Source of the DNA: a virus
Virus record (IMG/VR): IMGVR_UViG_3300042691_053961
Span: 1 to 20,103 of that record
Strand: one strand, 5' to 3'
DNA: 20,103 bases
The translations under genes were made by a program, and so were the position numbers. Positions 5,924 to 11,101 of the stretch are shown piece by piece. Positions within the stretch are counted from its first letter, which is position 1, and each line of letters starts with the position of its first letter. The notes beneath the pieces were generated by a model. The model saw nothing but the letters and a program-made list of their open reading frames with translations. It made no database searches and was not told the DNA's origin.

Positions 5924-7210
5924 ATGGAAAAATCAACAAATGGCGTTGTTGCCGAGCAGTTGTCCAGCGAAGTTATGAAAGCCCGTTACGCACATGGCGA
6001 TGAGTGGCAAACGTATATCGCGGAAAAATTTGAAGAATCAGGAATACCACCTGTATTCAAAACAATTAATGATGGTCTTTCAGACCGTATCGCAGATTAT
6101 CAGTACAAAGGTAATTGGATTGAAGCAAAAACATTTATTAATTCAGCGGAAGTAACCAAAATTCTTAAATTGTATGAAACTCTTCAGCAATTAGAAATTA
6201 GAATGGTTATAATGTGTGAATGGGAATCTGGTTCTAAAAAACACTCTAAAAATGTAAAAGATTTAAGAGATAGAGGTGTTATTGTTTTCGAAGGCCAATC
6301 AGCATGTGATTCCTTTATTATCAATGAAAGTGTAATCCTAAATCCAGATAAAGTTGTTAGGATGGCAGAACCTCTTACGATTCCTTTTGAAAACATTGTT
6401 CCTCATCCGAACAATAGGGATTTAAATATTAAAAATATCCCAACTATTAAATCATCTATTATTAAAAATGGGTTTTTCACCCAAATTAATGTTGTTCCAC
6501 ATCAATTAAATGATAAAGGTGAAATGACTTATATGATTTTTGAAGGTCATACTAGATATTTCTCTCTCGCAGATTTAAAAGAGAAGGGATACAATATACC
6601 ACCGATTGCATGTATTAATGTTCCTTGGGTATCATCGGCGGACATTGATGTACTTCATAAAATGTTGATTACAACTAATACTACTTATGCTGGTTGGAAA
6701 TTAAAAAATTATATCAAATCTCATAAGGGTAATTTAGAAATGTTAGGTGATAACGGTGGGGTTTACACTTATGGTAAGATGCTTGAATCGATGAATATGG
6801 CAAAAAAGCAAGGTTGGGGAGAAGCAAATCCAATTTATATATTCTGTCATACTAATTCTTTGGCATTTGATGATATGAAAAAAGTTAAAAGTGGTGAATA
6901 TAGAATAAGTGAGACCGAATATAAATCTCAGATTAAACCAATTTTAGATTTAATGACTAGATTAACATCTGATGATAGAAAGTTTTTAGGAACTGTAATG
7001 AGAGATATTATGGTTGATGTTAGAATTTTATTAAATACCAACCAAACAATTGCCGATAATTTTAATAGATTTTTAGGTTTCTTAGAAATCAAATTTATTA
7101 GTGATTATAAGCAAGGTAAATTCCCTGAAACCAAAGAAACTGGTCAAAATTATTGGGAAAGTGTAAAGGAAGAATACTTTGGATTACTTAAATTAGGATT
7201 AGTAGCATAA
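5924..7210 (+). CDS. Fusion of a PD-(D/E)XK-like nuclease domain with a ParB-like domain
   Basis: The 428-residue product has two recognisable parts. Residues 25-135 look like a small nuclease fold: D58 in RIADYQY, then E67-A-K69 in GNWIEAKTF, the D...ExK active-site spacing, followed by a strand (RMVIMCEW). Residues 150-240 look like a ParB/sulfiredoxin-type N-terminal domain: a VPHPNNRDLN-type opening and the phosphate-binding box EGHTR (207-211). The C-terminal 190 residues are unrecognised and largely helical. ParB-like domains bind or cut DNA or hydrolyse nucleotides, so a DNA-targeting role is likely. The first 90 coding bases or so are about 50% G+C, far above the surrounding gene. The stop is followed by the operator-like region before the heat-shock gene. 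Confidence 0.65.
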   Translation: MEKSTNGVVAEQLSSEVMKARYAHGDEWQTYIAEKFEESGIPPVFKTINDGLSDRIADYQYKGNWIEAKTFINSAEVTKILKLYETLQQLEIRMVIMCEWESGSKKHSKNVKDLRDRGVIVFEGQSACDSFIINESVILNPDKVVRMAEPLTIPFENIVPHPNNRDLNIKNIPTIKSSIIKNGFFTQINVVPHQLNDKGEMTYMIFEGHTRYFSLADLKEKGYNIPPIACINVPWVSSADIDVLHKMLITTNTTYAGWKLKNYIKSHKGNLEMLGDNGGVYTYGKMLESMNMAKKQGWGEANPIYIFCHTNSLAFDDMKKVKSGEYRISETEYKSQIKPILDLMTRLTSDDRKFLGTVMRDIMVDVRILLNTNQTIADNFNRFLGFLEIKFISDYKQGKFPETKETGQNYWESVKEEYFGLLKLGLVA

Positions 7211-7225
7211 TGACAAATTTTCCGA

Positions 7226-7236
7226 TTTGTTACAAA
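7226..7236. promoter_or_regulatory. Operator-like palindrome, copy 1 (TTTGTTACAAA)
   Basis: This 11-base near-perfect palindrome (TTTGT-T-ACAAA) is one of two that are exact reverse complements of each other. The second is at 7259-7269, 33 bases centre to centre, about three helical turns. Flanking it, TGACAA(A)TTTT at 7211 and AAAATTGTCA at 7245-7254 form a second, interlocked inverted repeat. Confidence 0.45.
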
Positions 7237-7258
7237 GTTATGGTAAAATTGTCAGTAT

Positions 7259-7269
7259 TTTGTAACAAA
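7259..7269. promoter_or_regulatory. Operator-like palindrome, copy 2 (TTTGTAACAAA)
   Basis: This is the exact reverse complement of the palindrome at 7226-7236. It contains a TTG (7260-7262) placed 20 bases before TATAAATT (7283-7290), a weak promoter candidate for the heat-shock gene. A protein bound here would cover the -33 element. The arrangement suggests control of the downstream gene, but the regulator is unknown. Confidence 0.45.
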
Positions 7270-7323
7270 AAGGGGTATGGTATATAAATTGAATAATATA
7301 GGTAAACTTAAAAACTTAAAACT

Positions 7324-7716
7324 ATGTTCTATTCAGATTTCGACAGATTTATTGACAAATTAATGGTCGCAGACCGTACCCCTTTATGGGAAACTTACTC
7401 AAAAACTTATGTACCTTCAAAGTTTGCAGTTGAGGTAAAGGATGATAAAGCATTTATTGCATTATCAGTTTTAGGGCATGACCCTAAAAATATTGAGATT
7501 AATTGTTACGAAGACAAAATAGAAGTAAAAGCAAAAAAAGGTGAAGAGAAAACACCATTTACTGAATTGGTAGCTAACATCGATGAAAGAATTACATTAG
7601 GTAAAGATTTAGATGGAAGAAGTGCTAAAGCAGAAATTAAAAATGGTATTCTTACTTTTATCGTTGAGAGAAAAGAAGAATCTAAACCTAAAAAACTAAC
7701 ACTTAAAGTTGGTTAA
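7324..7716 (+). CDS. Small heat-shock protein (Hsp20/alpha-crystallin family)
   Basis: The 130-residue product has a short N-terminal arm, an alpha-crystallin domain at about residues 34-120, and a C-terminal tail. The signature NGILTFIVERK near residue 107 is the conserved A-x-x-x-n-G-v-L segment, and LTLKV at the end fits the I-x-I anchor that docks in a neighbouring subunit. Such proteins are ATP-independent holdases that form oligomers in the cytoplasm. Phage versions are known from T4-like cyanophages, where they are thought to assist virion protein folding. The leader ends TTAAAACTATG as at 2958. The 113-base upstream gap holds paired palindromes, implying specific regulation, and a terminator follows the gene. 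Confidence 0.92.
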   Translation: MFYSDFDRFIDKLMVADRTPLWETYSKTYVPSKFAVEVKDDKAFIALSVLGHDPKNIEINCYEDKIEVKAKKGEEKTPFTELVANIDERITLGKDLDGRSAKAEIKNGILTFIVERKEESKPKKLTLKVG

Positions 7717-7739
7717 TTGAATTTTTATTACTACCTTTG
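7709..7739 (+). promoter_or_regulatory. Host-type (Bacteroidota) promoter overlapping the hsp20 stop codon
   Basis: TTG at 7709-7711 is followed by exactly 20 bases and then TACCTTTG (7732-7739), a full TAnnTTTG match. Initiation about 7 bases downstream would fall inside the left arm of the terminator hairpin at 7741-7766, so RNA starting here would lack a complete stem and could escape it. Confidence 0.55.
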
Positions 7740-7740
7740 T

Positions 7741-7769
7741 AAAGGGAAGATTTTTATCTTCCCTTTTTT
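7741..7769 (+). terminator. Rho-independent terminator after hsp20
   Basis: AAAGGGAAGAT (7741-7751) and ATCTTCCCTTT (7756-7766) form a perfect 11-base-pair stem with a TTTT loop, and three more T follow the stem. It ends the hsp20 transcript. Its position also shows that the apparent upstream extension of the next reading frame to 7717 is not protein coding. Confidence 0.9.
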
Positions 7770-7778
7770 ATTGATATA

Positions 7779-7786
7779 TATTTATA
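7779..7786 (+). promoter_or_regulatory. Candidate late-type promoter motif TATTTATA
   Basis: TATTTATA ends exactly 17 bases before the ATG at 7804, the same spacing as at 14713-14720 and 18510-18517. It lies just after the hsp20 terminator. The overlapping TATATTTA could also be a weak Bacteroidota -7 box, although no TTG is at the right distance. Confidence 0.45.
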
Positions 7787-7803
7787 CAAACAAACAAATT
7801 TTT

Positions 7804-7980
7804 ATGGCAAAATTTAAACAAAGGATTCAAGAAAACAACGATGCAATCAAACAAAGAATCAGAATCGTGTTGGATATGATGAAGGGGGCAAGACCAGCAA
7901 ACAACGTAGAAGCAATTAGATTATTAGAAGAAGTTGCAAATTTAATAAACACAAACAACGACCTAGTAGATTTAGGGTAA
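7804..7980 (+). CDS. Small helical protein of unknown function
   Basis: I place the start at the ATG at 7804, giving 58 residues beginning MAKFKQRIQENN. The frame stays open upstream to 7717, but that stretch contains the hsp20 terminator and promoter motifs and encodes only a hydrophobic run, so it is rejected. The product is mostly helical with alternating charges (KQRIQENNDAIKQRIR, then NNVEAIRLLEEVANLI), compatible with a small coiled coil or an oligomer. I recognise no family. It is followed 3 bases later by the membrane protein gene and is likely transcribed with it. Confidence 0.75.
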   Translation: MAKFKQRIQENNDAIKQRIRIVLDMMKGARPANNVEAIRLLEEVANLINTNNDLVDLG

Positions 7981-7983
7981 TTA

Positions 7984-8964
7984 ATGAATTGGTTAAAAAT
8001 CTTAGTAGGATTTTCAGCAATTTTAGTAGCAGGTTGTGCAGCTTATTTTTCAGTTACCGGTTTAGGAGTATTATTTGCTGGAGCATCTTTATCCGTAATG
8101 ATAATGGCAGGTTCATTAGAACTTGCTAAGTTAGTTGCTGCCACTTATTTAAAGCAAATGTGGGATTCCATACATGGATTTAACAAATGGTATCTTACAA
8201 TTTCTGTTGGAATACTGATGTTAATTACATCTGCGGGTATTTTTGGATACCTTTCTAATGCTTTTCAACAGCAAAATTTAGAATTACAAAAAATTGAGAG
8301 AGATATTGCAGTTTATCAAACGCAAATTGATAAAAACGATAAAGAGATTGAAAGATATACCACTCAATTAACCAATCAACAAAACATCCGTAACTCACAA
8401 GAGGCTAACATTTCTAAAGTTGTTGAAAGAAATGGTTCAACATCACGTCTTTCTCAAATGGTTCGTAATGCTGATAGCGAAATCTCAAAAATATCCAAAA
8501 GAATAGATGAATTAACTATTCAGAATAATGTTGCATTAGATTCTATTAACAATATAAAGAACAAAAATATAGATTTAGAAAGAGAAGTTGGTGGATTTCG
8601 ATTTGTAGCAGAGGCTTTCAATGTTTCACTTAATAATGTAGTGAAATTTTTCATTTTTATCATCGTTTTTGTGTTTGATCCGTTAGCAGTAGCACTTATT
8701 ATTGCATTTAATGGCTTGGTTGGTATAAAAAACCGAAAAGAAGAAGAAAATTTAACAAAAAATGTCAAAAATGATGGGGTAATTCGAAAAATTTCCGAAT
8801 TAATGGAAAAAAATTATCAAATTTATGGAGATGATGGAAAAAATTCAACAAAATCTGAAGAAAATCAAAATATAGTAGAAAATTCACAACAACCAGTTGA
8901 TGCACTCATTGAAGCAAAAGAAAGATATGAGGATGATTTAAAAAAAAAGTCGATGAATCTATAA
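7984..8964 (+). CDS. Membrane-anchored coiled-coil protein (zero-frame product)
   Basis: The 326-residue protein has hydrophobic segments at about residues 4-22, 27-45, 70-91 and 221-245. A long coiled coil (about 94-203) of Gln, Glu and Lys heptads lies between the third and fourth. The last membrane segment contains DPLAVALIIAFN, a pattern I recall from membrane coiled-coil proteins of other large phages. The C-terminal 75 residues are charged and low complexity. No signal peptide cleavage site is apparent. A role at the host inner membrane (lysis control, superinfection exclusion or virion docking) is possible but unproven. The last codons contain A AAA AAG in frame, 13 bases before the stop, so a fraction of ribosomes may shift into the frame ending at 9215. 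Confidence 0.8.
   Translation: MNWLKILVGFSAILVAGCAAYFSVTGLGVLFAGASLSVMIMAGSLELAKLVAATYLKQMWDSIHGFNKWYLTISVGILMLITSAGIFGYLSNAFQQQNLELQKIERDIAVYQTQIDKNDKEIERYTTQLTNQQNIRNSQEANISKVVERNGSTSRLSQMVRNADSEISKISKRIDELTIQNNVALDSINNIKNKNIDLEREVGGFRFVAEAFNVSLNNVVKFFIFIIVFVFDPLAVALIIAFNGLVGIKNRKEEENLTKNVKNDGVIRKISELMEKNYQIYGDDGKNSTKSEENQNIVENSQQPVDALIEAKERYEDDLKKKSMNL
8943..8949 (+). other. Candidate -1 ribosomal frameshift site (A AAA AAG)
   Basis: A run of nine A (8940-8948) followed by G contains A AAA AAG with AAA (8944-8946) and AAG (8947-8949) as zero-frame codons. This is the canonical bacterial -1 slippery heptamer, as in E. coli dnaX. Seven bases downstream, ATCTA (8957-8961) can pair with TAGAT (8968-8972) around a loop that contains the zero-frame TAA; the stem is short and weak. 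Transcriptional slippage on the A run would give the same fusion. Confidence 0.6.
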
Positions 8965-9215
8965 ATTTAGATAATTTGACACAAGATTTTTCAACGAGGG
9001 CAGTTGATATTGATGGTGATGGAAGTGTAGATGGGTGGGATACAAATGGTGATGGGATAATTGATAAATTTAGTTATGCGGGTTCAATAATGAACAAAGA
9101 GGGAAAACTTCCTTATTACGCGAGACCTGAATTTGATTGGGATAATACAAAAAATTGGATTAATGACCAAAATGCTGTAAATTATTGGATTACTCATAAA
9201 AAAACAAAAGAATAG
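8950..9215 (+). CDS. Calcium-loop (EF-hand-like) extension, probably expressed by -1 frameshift
   Basis: After a -1 shift at 8943-8949 the frame continues V-D-E-S-I-N-L-D-N-L and on to 9215, adding 87 residues to give a fusion of about 410 residues. The added part contains two overlapping calcium-type loops: DIDGDGSVDGWD (D at loop positions 1, 3, 5, 9 and 12) and DTNGDGIID. These resemble EF-hand, dockerin or thrombospondin type 3 loops. The rest is rich in Trp and Asn (YYARPEFDWD, KNWINDQNAV). The only independent start would be a TTG at 8976, 12 bases after the upstream stop, with no ATG before the calcium loops. An assembly error in the nine-A run could also make the two frames look separate. 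Confidence 0.65.
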
Positions 9216-9216
9216 T

Positions 9217-9246
9217 TTGAAATATTAAAAATTATTATTACATTTG
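9217..9246 (+). promoter_or_regulatory. Host-type (Bacteroidota) promoter
   Basis: TTG (9217-9219) is followed by 19 bases and TACATTTG (9239-9246), a full TAnnTTTG match. It lies in the 49-base gap before the ATG at 9265, with a leader of about 11 bases. It probably drives the block that includes the late sigma factor gene. Confidence 0.65.
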
Positions 9247-9264
9247 TTATAATTCGAATAAAAT

Positions 9265-9816
9265 ATGAAAATAAAAAAAATAGAATCTACATCATTCAAT
9301 CAAAGTGATGAAGAAAATTTAAGAAAAAAATTAGCATCTCATTGCAAAAGAAACAATTTATATGCAGCATCAACTCAATCATTAGGAGTATCATTTAGAG
9401 CATTCTACCTTAATTCCGAAACACCTATTTTGTTAATTAATCCTAAAATAACTGGTTATTCAGGTGAAACAATTCTTTCACAGGAAGTTTCTGAATTCGA
9501 TACTCAAAACAAATACCGATATGTAAATAGAGCATCTAAATTGCAGGTTGAATGTGATAATTTAGGAACTGTTATTTTTGAAGGAGATTTACAGGAAAAT
9601 AAAGAAGGATTAAATGAGTGTATTTACGCTCAGCAAATGATAGACCTTTTAGATGGTATAACAATTGCAGAAAAAAATATAAACCAACCTTTTAAAAAGG
9701 AAGTAAGTTATGAGAGAAATCAACTTATTATGGTTAAATCACCAGATGGAATGATTGAACAAATAAAATACAAACATATTCAGAAATTTATCGATAAAGG
9801 ATATGTTGTAATGTAA
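9265..9816 (+). CDS. Peptide-deformylase-like protein lacking the catalytic residues
   Basis: The 183-residue product follows the plan of peptide deformylase: a helix-rich start, LYAASTQSLGVSFRAF (33-47) in place of GxGLAAxQxGvxxR, the strand LLINPKI (56-62), VNRASKLQVECDNLG (88-101) matching the R-x-x-x-x-x-V-x-x-d-x-x-G region, and QQMIDLLDGI (123-132) in place of QHExDHLxGx. The two metal-binding His and the catalytic Glu are replaced by Q124, L128 and M125, and the EGCLS cysteine near residue 74 is absent. It should therefore be inactive as a deformylase, and the fold has probably been kept for binding. Active deformylases are known from cyanophages. The family call is by eye and is the main uncertainty. 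It starts a coupled run with the next three genes. Confidence 0.6.
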   Translation: MKIKKIESTSFNQSDEENLRKKLASHCKRNNLYAASTQSLGVSFRAFYLNSETPILLINPKITGYSGETILSQEVSEFDTQNKYRYVNRASKLQVECDNLGTVIFEGDLQENKEGLNECIYAQQMIDLLDGITIAEKNINQPFKKEVSYERNQLIMVKSPDGMIEQIKYKHIQKFIDKGYVVM

Positions 9817-9821
9817 TCAAA

Positions 9822-10124
9822 ATGGAACTAACACAAACAGATTTAACAAATTTATTAAAAATTTTAGATAATCAATCTATTGCAATTAATAATTTATCCA
9901 AAAGATTAATTGAAGCTGAAATTTTAATATCATCTATAACCGATGTTATTTTAGAAAAAAATATCATAGCTAATGAGGATTTATTGGAAATGATGACCGG
10001 TAAAATTGATATTATTAATACAAAATTTAAAATAGAGGAAAAGAGGAGACAGAGAGAATCGGAACTAAACTCCGAATCTATGATGGAATCTTATCCTTAT
10101 TTTGGAAAACCTGGGGAAGCATAA
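9822..10124 (+). CDS. Small coiled-coil protein of unknown function
   Basis: This 100-residue protein starts MELTQTDLTN and is nearly all helical, with Leu and Ile heptads over residues 8-75, a basic stretch (EEKRRQRE), and a distinct tail ending YPYFGKPGEA. I recognise no family. It begins 5 bases after the preceding stop and ends 3 bases before the next gene, two genes ahead of the late sigma factor. A transcription accessory role like that of T4 gp33 can be imagined from position only; I see no sequence likeness to gp33. Confidence 0.65.
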   Translation: MELTQTDLTNLLKILDNQSIAINNLSKRLIEAEILISSITDVILEKNIIANEDLLEMMTGKIDIINTKFKIEEKRRQRESELNSESMMESYPYFGKPGEA

Positions 10125-10127
10125 ATT

Positions 10128-10376
10128 ATGGAATTATTTTTGATAATATTTTTGTTTTTGGTAATTTTAGTATTAGTATATGGTATTTTTAATGTTATTA
10201 AAAAGATTGAATACTATGAAGGTTTTATATTAGATAGAAGGCTAAAATATGAACAATTATTAAAAACAATAAGAGAAATAGATAGTAACGAATTATTCGA
10301 AAAAGATGATGATGTTGGTACTGTATTTACACAGATAAAAGACGAAATAGAATCATTTGAAAATATTTTAGATTAA
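10128..10376 (+). CDS. Small single-pass membrane protein
   Basis: The 82-residue product has one strongly hydrophobic segment at residues 2-22 (built of Leu, Ile, Phe, Val), then a basic KK pair and a charged helical tail with acidic character (EKDDD, then DEIESFENILD). The layout predicts an N-terminal anchor with a cytoplasmic tail. I recognise no family; holin- or spanin-like functions are not supported by any motif. It ends one base before the sigma factor start and must be co-transcribed with it. Confidence 0.65.
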   Translation: MELFLIIFLFLVILVLVYGIFNVIKKIEYYEGFILDRRLKYEQLLKTIREIDSNELFEKDDDVGTVFTQIKDEIESFENILD

Positions 10377-10377
10377 T

Positions 10378-11100
10378 ATGCCAAAACAAAGAAAACCTAG
10401 AACTCCTAAAAATAAAATGTATTTTACTCTGGATACGGAGCAGGCTATAATTGAATACAATAAAACAACCGACCAGAGAATCAAAAATCAACTTTATAAA
10501 GAAAGAATACAATACGCTTTTGAAAAGTTAGCGGAAAATGTTTTAAATACTTACAAGTTTTCTTATTTTGATGATGGGCATGGTGATGTAAAAAGAGAAG
10601 TGGTATCTCAAATGATTTATAAAATTCACATGTTCCAGGAGGGTAAGGGTAAAGCATTTTCCTATTTTACTAGAATGGCACTAAACCATTTTATTTTATT
10701 AAATAATTCAAATTATAAAAGATACAAACAAAACGATTTAATTTCAGCAATGCCTGAAAGTTGGAATCCTGCTGAGGATACTGTTGCAATGGAAACCGAT
10801 AGTAATCATATTGAGTTTAGAACTATGATGTTAGAGTATTGGGATAAAAAATTAAATTCGGTATTTGATAAAAAACGAGATATTCAAATTGCTGATGCTA
10901 TTTTAGAGTTATTCAGAAGAGTTGATTACATAGAAAATTTTAACAAAAAAAGCCTATATCTTCTCATAAGAGAAATGACGGGGCATAAAACACATTACAT
11001 AACAAAAGTTATTTCGATAATGAAAGTTCATCAGGATAAAATATTAGAAGAATTTTTAAATACGGGAGATATCGAAATAGAAGAAGATACATTTTTTTAA
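10378..11100 (+). CDS. 55: Late transcription sigma factor (T4 gp55-like)
   Basis: The 240-residue product has the minimal sigma-region-2 plan of T4 gp55. Residues 44-110 run FEKLAENVLNTYKF, a short loop, VKREVVSQMIYKIHMFQ, then KAFSYFTRMALNHFI. These line up by eye with the core-binding and promoter-melting helices of gp55 (LAEGLSKRFNF, EMIADGIEASIKGLHNF, NPHAYITQACFNAFV). The basic N-terminus (MPKQRKPRTPKNK) could bind DNA. The C-terminus ends in an acidic segment plus FF (IEEDTFF), like the acidic-hydrophobic tail by which gp55 binds the sliding clamp. It would bind host RNA polymerase core and direct late transcription. It precedes the modification cassette and tail genes and is the likely reader of the TATTTAT(A/T) motif. 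Confidence 0.8.
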   Translation: MPKQRKPRTPKNKMYFTLDTEQAIIEYNKTTDQRIKNQLYKERIQYAFEKLAENVLNTYKFSYFDDGHGDVKREVVSQMIYKIHMFQEGKGKAFSYFTRMALNHFILLNNSNYKRYKQNDLISAMPESWNPAEDTVAMETDSNHIEFRTMMLEYWDKKLNSVFDKKRDIQIADAILELFRRVDYIENFNKKSLYLLIREMTGHKTHYITKVISIMKVHQDKILEEFLNTGDIEIEEDTFF

Positions 11101-11101
11101 T

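Noticed and set aside
7211-7323. Possible tRNA or structured small RNA before hsp20
   Set aside because: No cloverleaf, T-loop or anticodon arm can be drawn. The repeats are better explained as protein-binding palindromes.
7717-7803. N-terminal extension of the small helical protein
   Set aside because: This stretch has no ATG until 7804 and contains the hsp20 terminator and promoter motifs. Its translation is an implausible hydrophobic run.
8976-9215. Independent TTG-started gene for the calcium-loop protein
   Set aside because: Possible, but TTG is rare here, there is no promoter nearby, and a canonical slippery heptamer just upstream explains the frame better.
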